A stretch of DNA of 64,000 bases, from assembly GCA_018434245.1 (NCBI GenBank), contig JAHDPQ010000098.1:29777-93776 (forward strand), given 5' to 3'. Below the pieces are notes generated by a model. The model saw only the letters and a list, made by a program, of their open reading frames with translations, ran no database searches and was not told where the DNA came from. The position numbers were made by a program, and so were the translations under genes. Of the stretch, positions 28,640 to 37,344 are shown piece by piece (position 1 is the first letter of the stretch; each line of letters begins with the position of its first letter). The DNA comes from Oscillospiraceae bacterium (lineage in GTDB: Bacteria; Bacillota; Clostridia; Oscillospirales; Ruminococcaceae).

Positions 28640-28849
28640 ATGCTGGATAAAATCGCGTTGATTCTGGTCATCATCGGCGCCGTCAACTGGGGATTGGTGG
28701 GACTGTTCCGCTTTGACTTGGTCGCCTGGATGTTCGGAGGTCCCACTGCCATTATCAGCCGCTTGGTCTACACACTGGTGGCCCTGGCGGGTATCTGGGC
28801 TATTTCCCTGCTCTTCCGAGACAGCGACCGGGAACATGTCAGAGATTGA
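28640..28849 (+). CDS. DUF378 small membrane protein
   Basis: 69 residues from ATG 28640, with AAGGAG 7 nt upstream. Two hydrophobic helices: residues 4-24 (KIALILVIIGAVNWGLVGLF) and 37-60, linked by the signature FDLVAWMFGG. This matches DUF378 (YuzA-like) inner-membrane proteins of unknown role, widespread in Firmicutes. It has its own terminator and stands alone. Confidence 0.9.
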   Translation: MLDKIALILVIIGAVNWGLVGLFRFDLVAWMFGGPTAIISRLVYTLVALAGIWAISLLFRDSDREHVRD

Positions 28850-28865
28850 CAGGCTGCTTCACCAG

Positions 28866-28897
28866 GGTCCGGGGCACATGCTCCGGATCTTTTTTTT
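28866..28897 (+). terminator. DUF378 gene terminator
   Basis: GTCCGG / CCGGAT stem (with wobble) extended by GC pairs, then eight T residues. Confidence 0.8.
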
Positions 28898-28989
28898 GCA
28901 CCGCTGGAACGTGCAATTAGTTTGCCCCCTGCAGCCGGGACCATGCGGCAGTACAGGGCGCACTTCTGTCCGTTCGCATTTCAATCTCT

Positions 28990-29499
28990 CTACTCCTGCT
29001 CCTGCAGCAGCTTGAGGGCGATCTGGACATTAGCGTATTCCAAATCGGGGAGCTGCTCCGCCAGCGCCTGAATCTGCTCCCACATGGCGCAGGCGGCGCA
29101 GGCGTCCACCATCAGGCGTAAAATACACTCTCGAGTATATTCTGGGGCCAGCGTGGGAGCGGACTCCGGCAGAGGAAAGAGATAGCTCCGGCCGGCGGCC
29201 TGCCGCTTGGCCAGCGCTTGGTAGGTATCGTCCCGAGGGGTGGTCACAGAGCTTTTGCGCAGATGGGAAAGAGCCCGCTCCAACAGCCGCAGGCTGGGTT
29301 CCCACTGACCGGCGGCCACATGACACAGGGCCAGATTGTAAAGAGCTGCTACATGGTATTCTTTTTCCCGGTACAGGCCGGAAAACAGCAGATAAGCATC
29401 TGCGTGAGCTCCCCGCTCCAGAAGTTGACACCCCAGCTCGAAGCGGCTGGAAAAGTTCCCCAAGCCATCCATTTTGGGAATGCTTCCCAACAGAGCCAT
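28990..29499 (-). CDS. Tetratricopeptide-like hypothetical protein
   Basis: 169 residues, ATG preceded by AAAGGAGG. Residues 13-75 read as two helical TPR-like units (ERGAHADAYLLFSGLYREKEYHV, ALCHVAAGQWEPSLRLLERAL). The C-terminal half is helical with no recognisable motif. No signal peptide. No enzyme motif seen. TPR proteins mediate protein contacts; nothing in the neighbourhood suggests the partner. Solitary minus-strand gene. Confidence 0.75.
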   Translation of the reverse strand: MALLGSIPKMDGLGNFSSRFELGCQLLERGAHADAYLLFSGLYREKEYHVAALYNLALCHVAAGQWEPSLRLLERALSHLRKSSVTTPRDDTYQALAKRQAAGRSYLFPLPESAPTLAPEYTRECILRLMVDACAACAMWEQIQALAEQLPDLEYANVQIALKLLQEQE

Positions 29500-29817
29500 G
29501 CCAACCTTCCTCCTTTGTTCAGATAGTTACCAGTCCCTGCTCCTGCCCATTTCCGAAACCGGTTCCGGCTAGGAAGAAAGGGCTTGCTTGTGCTACTTTA
29601 GGGTTATTGTACCACAGATTGGCCCTCTTCGCCACTGGGGGATCAAAAAACACCCGAGTTCAAGCAAATTCTTGTCAAAAAGATGCCAAAAGCGGCATTC
29701 CGCTGGAACGCCGCCTGCTCTCTTGAAATGCTGCATAGGGGGAAAAACGGGCTGCTGCCAACATGGGCCTCGGCTTCCCCCAAAGGCCCCGGAAAGGGGC
29801 CCTTTCATGCAGGTGGT
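29500..29817. other. 318-bp gap with helicase-end hairpin
   Basis: Holds the TPR gene leader and, at 29782-29805, a GGCCCC / GGGGCC hairpin just after the helicase stop, which may end the helicase transcript although its T-run is short. No gene seen. Confidence 0.4.
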
Positions 29818-30957
29818 TTACTCTTCCCGGATAAAGTTGCGGTTTTCATCAAAATGGGCGGAAATAGCCGTGTTCCCGGTCAGGCGGAGCATCTCCTCCA
29901 TCCTGCGCTCCTCTTCCTCCATATAGAGAAGGTAGGCTTCCCCGGTTTTTTTGGCCCGTCCGGTGCGGCCGATACGATGAGTGTAGTATTCGTTGGAGGT
30001 GGGGACATCGTAGTTGATAACGGCGTCCACATCATCCACATCGATGCCTCTGGCGGCGACATCGGTGCTGACCAAAATCCGCAGCTTGCCCTCTTTAAAA
30101 TCGGACATAATCTTGTTCCGCTCTTTTTGAGCAAGATCGCCGTGGAGGCACTCCGCATCCAGCCCCCGGTGCTCGATAAGCTGGCCCGCCAGCATTTGGG
30201 TGGTGTACTTGGTGTTGCAGAAGATCATGACTCGGTCGTAGTCGTGCTGGGTGATGATGTCCGCCACGTTGGCCAGCTTGTCCCAGCCGGTGGTAAGCAG
30301 AGCGTACTGGGTGATGTTGGGGGCAGATGCCTTGACCGGTTCCACCACAATCTCCACAGGGTCCCGCTGATACAGCCAGCTGATGTCCATCACCGGGCGG
30401 CTCATGGTGGCGCTGAACATCCCCATCTGCTGTTTGTTTTTCAGGCTGTCCAAAATTTTGGTGACATCCTTGTAAAAGCCCATGTCCAGCATCTCGTCCG
30501 CTTCGTCTAGAACAATCCGGGTCACGTCCCCAAGACGGATGCTTTTGCGCTGAACGTGGTCCAGCAGGCGGCCCGGTGTTGCCACTACAATCTGGGGCTT
30601 TTTGTTTAGCTGGCTAAACTGCCGGCGAATGGGCTCCCCGCCGTAGACACAGGCAATCCGCACCCAAGGTGTAAACCGGGCCAAATCCCCCAAGTCGTCG
30701 GTAATCTGCTGGGCCAGCTCCCGGGTGGGTGCCAGAACCAGAGCCTGTAGCTTATCGCTTTCCGGCTCCAGCCCCATCAGCAGGGGGATGCCAAAGGCAC
30801 AGGTTTTGCCGGTGCCGGTGGGGGCCTTTGCCACCAGATCATGCCCCTCCACCATGGGAGGGATTGCTTTTGCCTGCACTTCGGTGGGCTCCACAAAGCC
30901 CATTGCCTCCACCGCCTTTAAAATTTCCGGGGGGAGATTCATCTCACTGTAACGCAT
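29818..30957 (-). CDS. DEAD-box ATP-dependent RNA helicase
   Basis: 379 residues. Q motif near residue 28 (EPTEVQAKAIP), motif I APTGTGKT at 45-52, PTRELA, DEAD at 151-154, SAT at 182-184, and motif VI HRIGRTGRAKK. It is a short core helicase without the RNA-binding tail of DbpA or CshA, so it may need a partner protein. Probably acts in ribosome assembly or RNA turnover in the cytoplasm. Single gene; starts ATG 30957 after GAAAGGAAAG. Confidence 0.95.
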   Translation of the reverse strand: MRYSEMNLPPEILKAVEAMGFVEPTEVQAKAIPPMVEGHDLVAKAPTGTGKTCAFGIPLLMGLEPESDKLQALVLAPTRELAQQITDDLGDLARFTPWVRIACVYGGEPIRRQFSQLNKKPQIVVATPGRLLDHVQRKSIRLGDVTRIVLDEADEMLDMGFYKDVTKILDSLKNKQQMGMFSATMSRPVMDISWLYQRDPVEIVVEPVKASAPNITQYALLTTGWDKLANVADIITQHDYDRVMIFCNTKYTTQMLAGQLIEHRGLDAECLHGDLAQKERNKIMSDFKEGKLRILVSTDVAARGIDVDDVDAVINYDVPTSNEYYTHRIGRTGRAKKTGEAYLLYMEEEERRMEEMLRLTGNTAISAHFDENRNFIREE

Positions 30958-31071
30958 ACTTTCCTTTCTCTTGCTTGTAGTTGGCCTATGGGCCTTGTCT
31001 TTCTGATCCTATTGTAACAAAAGGCGGGCAAAGTCACAAGAGCAAGGGGCAAATTTGTCCGCCTACGCAAA

Positions 31072-31106
31072 GCACCGGACCTTCCCCCGTGGAGAAAATC
31101 CGGTGC
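31072..31106 (-). terminator. Hairpin at the end of the hydroxyacid operon
   Basis: 8-bp perfect stem GCACCGGA / TCCGGTGC with a 19-nt loop, then TTTGCG on the minus strand. The T-run is weak. Confidence 0.55.
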
Positions 31107-31120
31107 GGTTGTAATAATTT

Positions 31121-32086
31121 TTAGCCTCTGGGAACAAAGCCGTCCCGGTTGACCCAGTGGATCGGCTCCTTGCCTTCTAGCATGACCCGGACAATCTCCC
31201 GGACGCAGTTGCGGCCGCTCCGCTCCAGGGAAGCGTTGGAAAAAGCCGTGGCGTGAGGGGTGTTGATAAAGTTTTCCAACTCCAGCAGCTTTTGACCCTC
31301 TGGATGTTCGGTATAGTCCACGTCGGCGGCGGCTCCCGCCAGCTGACCGCTCTTGAGAGCATCGTAGAGATCGTCGTTGTTGATCAGAATATCCCGGGCG
31401 GTGTTGATAAAGTAAGAGCCGGGCTTCATCAGATCAAAATACTTTTTGTTGATCATTCCCTTGTAGTGGAGCTCGCCGGGAATATGCAGGGAAACAATGT
31501 CGGAGACTTTAAAGACATCCTCCATGGAATCCAGCATCTTGATGTAGTGGGGAATGGTGTCGTCGGGGGTGCGCTTGTAGCCGACGATGTTGCAGCCCAT
31601 GCCGTAGTACATCTTGTGGGCGTAGCTGCGGGCGATGTTCCCAAGGCCCAGAAGGCCGATGGTGGCGCCCTCCAGCTCAATGGCCATCTTGGCCCGGATG
31701 CCTTCGGGAGTGCGGACCTTGTTGTTGTACTCGCAGATGTGCTTCACCATGGACATGGTAAGAGCCACGCAGCCCTCGGCCACGGTGTTAAAGTTGCCAT
31801 GGGGGGAATAAGCCACGTAGATGCCCCGCTTGGCAGCGTCCTCGGGGACGATGTGGTCCTGATAGCCCACACCGTGCACCTCAAACAGCTTGAGGTTTTT
31901 GGCGGTGGCCAGCAGCGCGTCGGAAAGATAGTGGGTGCGGCAGATGATGACGTCGGCCTGAGGGGTAAACTCCTTGAGATCCTCCTCGGAGCCACGGCCC
32001 ACGCCGATCAGCTCAAAGCCTTTGTCCTTGAGGGCCTGCATCCCCTCGTCATAAATGGGTTTGGGAACATAAACCTTATAAGCCAT
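31121..32086 (-). CDS. D-isomer-specific 2-hydroxyacid dehydrogenase
   Basis: 321 residues. The Rossmann loop is GLGNIA at 147-152, and the catalytic triad fits R231 (NTARD), E260 and H278 (TPHATA). It interconverts a 2-keto acid and a D-2-hydroxyacid with NAD(H). It is the last gene of a six-gene minus-strand run that starts with a LarA racemase. A likely role is to oxidise or reduce the product of the racemase, or the 2-keto acid released by the lyases. Close relatives include phosphoglycerate and hydroxypyruvate dehydrogenases, so the exact substrate is open. Confidence 0.93.
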   Translation of the reverse strand: MAYKVYVPKPIYDEGMQALKDKGFELIGVGRGSEEDLKEFTPQADVIICRTHYLSDALLATAKNLKLFEVHGVGYQDHIVPEDAAKRGIYVAYSPHGNFNTVAEGCVALTMSMVKHICEYNNKVRTPEGIRAKMAIELEGATIGLLGLGNIARSYAHKMYYGMGCNIVGYKRTPDDTIPHYIKMLDSMEDVFKVSDIVSLHIPGELHYKGMINKKYFDLMKPGSYFINTARDILINNDDLYDALKSGQLAGAAADVDYTEHPEGQKLLELENFINTPHATAFSNASLERSGRNCVREIVRVMLEGKEPIHWVNRDGFVPRG

Positions 32087-32107
32087 AGTGCTAATATCCT
32101 CCTTATT

Positions 32108-32497
32108 CTACTGATCCACCACAACGCCCAGGGCATCCACTTCCACGTCAAAGGGCCCAAGAGCTACGACGCGGGTGGTGCGGGGCGGATAGGGCTGGGG
32201 CACGATTTCGGCATACACCTTGTTGACCAGAGCAAACTGGCTTTCGTCGGAAAGGTAGACGTTGACCCGCACCACGTGGGCAAAGTCGCTTCCACCTGCT
32301 TCCAGAACCGCCTTGACGTTGAGCAGGGCCTGACGCAGGTGCTGCTCAAAACCGCCGGGGACAATTTCTCCCGTTGCCGGGTCCAAAGGCAGCTGCCCCG
32401 CTACATAAACCATGCCGTTGTGAACCATGCCCTGACTGTAGGCCCCCTTGGGAGCCGGTGCGTTGGGGGTATTGATGACCTTAATTTCCGTTGACAT
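32108..32497 (-). CDS. RidA family enamine/imine deaminase
   Basis: 129 residues from ATG 32497, with GGAGG 8 nt upstream; the ATG at 32512 forms part of that site. Family blocks PKGAYSQGMVHNGMVYVAGQLPLDP and RVNVYLSD are visible, and the conserved arginine lies in YPPRTTR. RidA hydrolyses reactive 2-aminoacrylate-type intermediates that PLP enzymes release. Its place directly after a PatB-like PLP lyase supports that job here. Confidence 0.95.
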   Translation of the reverse strand: MSTEIKVINTPNAPAPKGAYSQGMVHNGMVYVAGQLPLDPATGEIVPGGFEQHLRQALLNVKAVLEAGGSDFAHVVRVNVYLSDESQFALVNKVYAEIVPQPYPPRTTRVVALGPFDVEVDALGVVVDQ

Positions 32498-32523
32498 GCC
32501 ATTTTCCTCCATTCAATCGGTGC

Positions 32524-33693
32524 TCAGCGGCTTTTTATCGCCTTGCTCAGCCGCTCCATAGCCTCGTGAAGCTGAGGGCGGGGGAATCCGTACGCAATGC
32601 GGACAAAGCCCTCTCCCAGCTTTTGGTCGTACTCTCTGCCGTCACCCATCAGCAGGCCGCACTCATTGGCAAAGAAGCTCAGCAGCTCCTCCTGCGTGGC
32701 AAAGCCAAGGCCTCGGCAGTCCAGCCAAGCTACAAAGGTGCCCTCGGGCTTTATCATCCGGATAGGGGTGTTCTCAAAGAAGTCCAGAAGCTCACCCCGC
32801 AGGCTTTCCACATACTGCTTGGACTGGTCGGCGTAGTCGTCGCAGCGGCCATCGTAGCAGGCCTCAAAGGCGGCGACACCTGTGATGTTCCGGGAGATTC
32901 CCTTGACAGCAGCGTTTTTCACCCGCATTTTCTGCCGAATCTCTTCGTTGGGGATGATGGTGGCCCCGGTGCGAAATCCTGCCACGTTAAAGGTTTTGCT
33001 GGGGTTGACGGTGACGCAGGAGAACCCGGCGGCAAAAGCACTCACATCAGAATAGCAGATGTGCTTCCCACCGTCAAAGACAAAGTCGGCGTGGACCTCG
33101 TCGGACACCACAAAGACGTCGTATTTCTTACTGAGCTGGGCAATCCGCTCCAGCTCCTTCCGGGTACAGCACTTTCCGGTAGGATTGTGAGGATCACACA
33201 AAATAAAGGCGGTGGTTTTGGGGTCGGCAAACTGGCGCTCCATATCCTCCCAGTCGAAGAAGACCCCTTCCTCGCTGATTTTAAGAGGTGATGTGGCCAG
33301 CACCCGGTTGTTGTCCTGCACCACGCCACGGAAGGGGGAGTAGGCAGGGGTGTTGATCAGAATCTGATCCCCTTCCTTGGTCATGGCCTGTAAGGCAAAG
33401 GCCATACCGGGGATGATGCCTCCGGCAAAATCCACCCAGGCAGGGTCTACCTTCCAGCCGTGGCGGCGGTGCAGCCACCCTGCAATGGAATTTTCAAAAT
33501 CATCGGTGAAGTAGGGGTAGCCGTACACCTGCCAGGATGCTACCTCCCGCACGGCGTCCAGTACCGGGTAAGGGCAGGTGAAGTGAGTTTCAGCCCCGTG
33601 CATGGGCAGTTGCCCCGGCTTGAGGCCTCTGGGGTCCCAGGTTTTGGAACGCTCTCGGCTTCGGTCCAGAATTTCATCAAAATTGTATGTCAT
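32524..33693 (-). CDS. PLP-dependent aminotransferase / C-S lyase, MalY-PatB family
   Basis: 389 residues, fold type I. The PLP lysine is K233 (NPSKTFNVAG), with DPHNPTG at 167-173 and D198 below the ring. The family includes cystathionine beta-lyases and MalY. It would cleave a beta-substituted amino acid to pyruvate, ammonia and a thiol, or transaminate. Paired with RidA and a two-subunit lyase, it suggests handling of a sulfur- or hydroxyl-bearing three-carbon amino acid, which is inference. Start ATG 33693 follows AAGGGGG. Confidence 0.92.
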   Translation of the reverse strand: MTYNFDEILDRSRERSKTWDPRGLKPGQLPMHGAETHFTCPYPVLDAVREVASWQVYGYPYFTDDFENSIAGWLHRRHGWKVDPAWVDFAGGIIPGMAFALQAMTKEGDQILINTPAYSPFRGVVQDNNRVLATSPLKISEEGVFFDWEDMERQFADPKTTAFILCDPHNPTGKCCTRKELERIAQLSKKYDVFVVSDEVHADFVFDGGKHICYSDVSAFAAGFSCVTVNPSKTFNVAGFRTGATIIPNEEIRQKMRVKNAAVKGISRNITGVAAFEACYDGRCDDYADQSKQYVESLRGELLDFFENTPIRMIKPEGTFVAWLDCRGLGFATQEELLSFFANECGLLMGDGREYDQKLGEGFVRIAYGFPRPQLHEAMERLSKAIKSR

Positions 33694-33708
33694 TACGGTA
33701 CCCCCTTA

Positions 33709-34872
33709 TTAAATAACCGGTCCCAGAGTGTGAATATCGATAGACTTATGATACCCGATGGCCTCGTTTTTTGTCATCTCTCCGCTGAGCACCCGCAGAA
33801 GTTGGGCAAAGGCGTCCTCCCCTACCTCCTGAATGCTCCGCTGGCCGGTGATAATGGTGCCGGCATTGAGGTCCATGTCGTTTTCCATGTGTTGGTAGGT
33901 AATGGGGTTGCCGCAGATTTTGATCACCGGCATGGTGGGGAATCCCTGAGGAGCACCCCGCCCGGTGGAGAACATCATCACCTGAGCGCCGGTGCAGGCC
34001 ATTCCGGTGAGGATTTCCGGCTCCCGGCCGGGGGTATCCTTGATCCACAGGCCCTTTTGGGTGGTGATCTGCTGGGTGTAGTCCAGCACCCCCTGAATGG
34101 GGCGGGTCCCAGATTTGACGATAGCTCCCAAAGACTTTTCCTCAATGGAGGAAAGTCCCCCCTCGATGTTGCCGGGGGTGGGCTGACCCTTACGCATGTC
34201 TACTCCCACCGCTTTGGCCCGGTTTTCCATGGCCTCCACAATTTCGTAGATGCGGCCTGCTACCGTCTGGTTGACAGCCCGGCGGGCCAGAATATGCTCT
34301 GCCCCCAAAAACTCGGTGGTCTCTCCAAATACCACGGTGGCGCCCAGATCCACCAGCTTGTCGGCCACGTAGCCGATGACGCAGTTGGAGGCCATGCCGG
34401 AGGTGGTGTCGGAGGCTCCGCATTTAATGGACATGGTAATGTGCTCCACCCCCACTGGCTGCCGCTGGAGGCCGGAAATGGCGATGGCAAGCTTTTGAGC
34501 AGCCTTGATGCCGGCGCTCACCGCGTTGCTGAACCCTCCCAGCTGCTGAATGCGGATGATCTCCACCGGCTTACCGGTGGCGGCAATTTCCCGCACCAGC
34601 CTTTCGTGGTCGGTGCCCTCGCAGCCAAGGCTGATGACCAGAGCGGCTCCCACGTTGGGGCTGCATCCCAGACCGATGAGGGTTTCGGTCACCCGGTCCA
34701 GATCGGGGCTGAGCTGGCAGCATCCCTGATGGTGGAAGTACCCCACCGTTCCCTGCACCTGCCCCACAATGGCCTGAGCTACGTCGTTGGCGCAGATGAC
34801 GCTGGGAATAATGGCAACGTGGTTGCGCGCCCCCACCCGGCCATCCGGCCGCAAATATCCCATAAATTCCAT
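33709..34872 (-). CDS. UxaA/SuyB-family lyase, large subunit
   Basis: 387 residues, the C-terminal family of altronate dehydratase and of (2R)-sulfolactate sulfo-lyase SuyB. Visible blocks: GYLRPDGRVGARNHVAIIPSV at the start, SLGCEGTD, KCGASDTTSG, and TGRGAPQG near residue 312. The partner domain lies in the next gene upstream as a separate SAF subunit overlapping by 1 bp. That split arrangement is shared by SuyAB and by some altronate or galactarate dehydratases. Substrate not decided: sulfolactate and sugar acids are both possible. Confidence 0.9.
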   Translation of the reverse strand: MEFMGYLRPDGRVGARNHVAIIPSVICANDVAQAIVGQVQGTVGYFHHQGCCQLSPDLDRVTETLIGLGCSPNVGAALVISLGCEGTDHERLVREIAATGKPVEIIRIQQLGGFSNAVSAGIKAAQKLAIAISGLQRQPVGVEHITMSIKCGASDTTSGMASNCVIGYVADKLVDLGATVVFGETTEFLGAEHILARRAVNQTVAGRIYEIVEAMENRAKAVGVDMRKGQPTPGNIEGGLSSIEEKSLGAIVKSGTRPIQGVLDYTQQITTQKGLWIKDTPGREPEILTGMACTGAQVMMFSTGRGAPQGFPTMPVIKICGNPITYQHMENDMDLNAGTIITGQRSIQEVGEDAFAQLLRVLSGEMTKNEAIGYHKSIDIHTLGPVI

Positions 34873-35186
34873 TAGGCTTCCTCCTCCTGCCGGGCCAGAT
34901 CGCCCCGGCCCCGGGTGCTGTCCAGATTGTGTACGTGTACATAATCCCCCGGCGCAATGGTGGCGGAGGCAGTGCCGATCACCTCGCCGTATTTGCGAAT
35001 ACTCTCCCCCGGGGCAATGGGGGAGACGGCGATTTTATGGCCGTAGGGAATGGCTGCCGCCGCTGACAGAGTCTGACGGTTGCCCGCCTGATCCAGCACG
35101 GTGATCTCATCCCCGGCGGTGACCCCCTCGCAACATACGGTGGCCACGTTGTCTTGGTCGTGAACTTTCAGGCCAATTGAGTTCAT
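34872..35186 (-). CDS. SAF-domain small subunit (UxaA N-terminal / SuyA-like)
   Basis: 104 residues, a whole SAF domain (NVATVCCEGVTAGDEITV...IPYGHKIAVSPIAPGESIRKYGEVIG), with conserved HK in GHKIA and KYG. It is the partner of the large subunit encoded next and completes the active site. The last base of its stop codon is shared with the start of the large-subunit gene. Length and split design match SuyA, but also stand-alone UxaA N-terminal proteins. Confidence 0.92.
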   Translation of the reverse strand: MNSIGLKVHDQDNVATVCCEGVTAGDEITVLDQAGNRQTLSAAAAIPYGHKIAVSPIAPGESIRKYGEVIGTASATIAPGDYVHVHNLDSTRGRGDLARQEEEA

Positions 35187-35206
35187 GAGGCATTCTCCCT
35201 CTCTTT

Positions 35207-36475
35207 CTATTGGATGGCGATGACGCTGACTCCATCGGGGATCGCCACCACCGAGGAATCGGGGCCGACCATGGCGTCGGCCAGTTTGAGAGCTTCGTCA
35301 GGGGTTTTGGCGGGAATCATGTTGACGCTCCGCACTACCTCCGGCTCCAGCTCGGACACTACAATAATAGGGTTGCGCTGCAGAATCTGGGCAAAGACCT
35401 GAGCGCACCACTGTTCGGGAATGGTTTCCTTAGGGGGAATGGACAACAGGTACTCGTAAATTTCCTTCGGAGTCCCTCGGGTCATCAGTTTACCAAAGTG
35501 CTCGCCCCCCAGCCCGTCGCAGCAGGAGGCCACCACAATGATGACGCCCCCTTCCCGGACGCATTCCAAAGCCGTGGAAATGGCCTTGGGGCACTGGTAA
35601 AGGTTCTGGTCCAGAGGCAGCCCCCCCATGGAGGTGATGGCAATATCCCCCTGCACCGCCTCTGCCCGGGAAAGGCTGTCCACAAAGTTCCAAGCCTTGG
35701 TGTGGGACTCATCAATATGCCCGGCAAAGGCGCCGATGATCTTCTTCTGCCCGTTGAGGGCCACATTGAGGGTAAAGGCCACCCCTACCTTCTCGGCGGC
35801 GTAGACCATATCCTCGTTGATGACGTTGCCCCCCATGACCCCTGCCTTGGACAGAGGATGGGCAATGGCCTTGGCGCTGTGGTTTTCCACCACCGTCACG
35901 TAGGAGCAGATGCCGGGGAGAATGCTTTTGCGCCCGCCGGAATATCCGGCAAAAAAGTGGGGCTCCACAAAGCCCTCGGTGATGAGGAAGTCGGTTTCCA
36001 GAGCCAGCTTGTTCACCTCGAAGCTGGCACCGGAGGGCAGAGTACAGACACTTTGGCAGCTGTCGGCGTCAAAGGCGTTGTGGTTGACAATCTTAAAGTT
36101 CTCCACCATGTAGGAGCCGAACTTCTCCACCATCTCCTCCCGGGTAGTGGCCCGGTGAAGCCCGGTGGCAATCAGAATAGTGATGTCGGCATCGGGGTTC
36201 CCTGCCAAAATCTCCTGGGTCAGCAGGGGCAGAGTGATGGCGCTGGGCACCGGGCGGGTGTGGTCGCTGGTCACAATGAGGATGTTCTTTTTCCCCATCA
36301 CCAGTTCCCGCAGAGGAGCGGAACCGATGGGGTGATCCAAAGCCTCTTGCACCAGCTCCGCCTCCCCTTTGGGAGAAACGTAGTCGGCGATCTGTGAGGT
36401 GAGCACCGCCTTGACCCGTTCCCGGGGGAGATGGAGGTCCAAATGGCAGTTATGATAAGGAAACGATATGGTCAT
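35207..36475 (-). CDS. larA: LarA-type nickel-dependent hydroxyacid racemase
   Basis: 422 residues. The nickel-pincer site of LarA is intact with a -1 offset to Lactobacillus plantarum: H107 (GLHR), H173, K183 (EPHFFAGYSGGRKS) and H199 (ENHSA), with the DHTRP loop at 71-75. The family racemises or epimerises 2-hydroxyacids, lactate being the founding substrate. LarB, LarC and LarE, which make the nickel cofactor, are not in the window. First gene of the operon 36475-31121. ATG start; a weak ribosome site. Confidence 0.92.
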   Translation of the reverse strand: MTISFPYHNCHLDLHLPRERVKAVLTSQIADYVSPKGEAELVQEALDHPIGSAPLRELVMGKKNILIVTSDHTRPVPSAITLPLLTQEILAGNPDADITILIATGLHRATTREEMVEKFGSYMVENFKIVNHNAFDADSCQSVCTLPSGASFEVNKLALETDFLITEGFVEPHFFAGYSGGRKSILPGICSYVTVVENHSAKAIAHPLSKAGVMGGNVINEDMVYAAEKVGVAFTLNVALNGQKKIIGAFAGHIDESHTKAWNFVDSLSRAEAVQGDIAITSMGGLPLDQNLYQCPKAISTALECVREGGVIIVVASCCDGLGGEHFGKLMTRGTPKEIYEYLLSIPPKETIPEQWCAQVFAQILQRNPIIVVSELEPEVVRSVNMIPAKTPDEALKLADAMVGPDSSVVAIPDGVSVIAIQ

Positions 36476-36560
36476 GAATGCATCTCCAGTTCGAGGTTTA
36501 GAGTGTTTCTAGGCAAGATGCAGCAAAAAAAGGAAGCTCCGTCTTGCAAGGTAAACAAAG

Positions 36561-36568
36561 TGTATACA
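36561..36568. promoter_or_regulatory. Putative operator TGTATACA between larA and the FadR-type regulator
   Basis: Palindrome TGTATACA in the 191-bp divergent region, flanked by a reverse half-site (GTACAA). It resembles the operators at 37845-37860 and 38064-38080. Confidence 0.5.
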
Positions 36569-36666
36569 TGGTACAAAGTTAAGGATGATTTTTCTTATGA
36601 ATTATACTATAATGGGTTATATAGAATAATGATTGCCAAGCAGTCTGTAGCGAATGGAGCAATACG

Positions 36667-37335
36667 ATGAAGAAAATGCAGGTAGGCATAAAAACCATAA
36701 AGGATCAGGTGTACAACGTCCTGAAAACAGAGATACTCAATGGGGAATTTGCCCCCAACGAGCGGCTGAACGAACAGCTTTTGGCTGATCGCCTCAACGT
36801 GAGCCGCTCTCCGGTGCGGGAAGCCATCAAGCAGCTGGCGGGGGACGGTCTGGTGGTCAACGTGCCCAACAAGGGGGCTTTTATCAAAACCCTCAACGAC
36901 AAAGAGCTGGGGGACGTTTACGATGTCCGCCTGATGTTCGAGCTGTATGCGGCCGAGCGTGCTCTGGAAAACCTGCGCCCCGTCGATGTACAAGCCCTGC
37001 AAAATCTGCGCAAGGGTTTTGTCAAATCCCATAAGGAAGCCAACATGCGGCGGTATATCGAGCTGGACATGAAGCTCCACACTCTGCTGATCCGCCTGGG
37101 TGACAACGAGCTGATCACCTCTACTTACGACAACATCTTCACCATGGTCAACAACTTCCGGGTAGCCTCCCTTTCCAACCCCGAGCGGTTTGCCGAATCT
37201 CTGGACGAACATCTGGGAATCGTGGACGCTCTGCTGGCCGGGGATGGAGAAAAGCTGGTTTGGCTGATCACCCGCCACCTGACACTGGCCAAGGGAAGCG
37301 TTCAGAAAACCATTTTGCACGAGGATGATGCCTGA
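36667..37335 (+). CDS. GntR-family regulator, FadR/FCD subfamily
   Basis: 222 residues. Winged helix-turn-helix at about residues 10-70 (LLADRLNVSRSPVREAIKQLAGDG), then the all-helical FCD domain at 80-215, whose Asp/His residues bind a metal and small organic acids. FCD regulators commonly sense hydroxy- or keto acids. It lies divergent from larA, and three similar palindromes occur in the promoters around it, so it probably represses the larA operon, the PPC gene and the alcohol dehydrogenase. Confidence 0.93.
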   Translation: MKKMQVGIKTIKDQVYNVLKTEILNGEFAPNERLNEQLLADRLNVSRSPVREAIKQLAGDGLVVNVPNKGAFIKTLNDKELGDVYDVRLMFELYAAERALENLRPVDVQALQNLRKGFVKSHKEANMRRYIELDMKLHTLLIRLGDNELITSTYDNIFTMVNNFRVASLSNPERFAESLDEHLGIVDALLAGDGEKLVWLITRHLTLAKGSVQKTILHEDDA

Positions 37336-37344
37336 CCGGCTTTC

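Noticed and set aside
28414-28752. 112-codon minus-strand ORF antisense to DUF378
   Set aside because: Overlaps a recognised gene on the other strand and has no ribosome site; its tail may be a remnant, but evidence is too thin.
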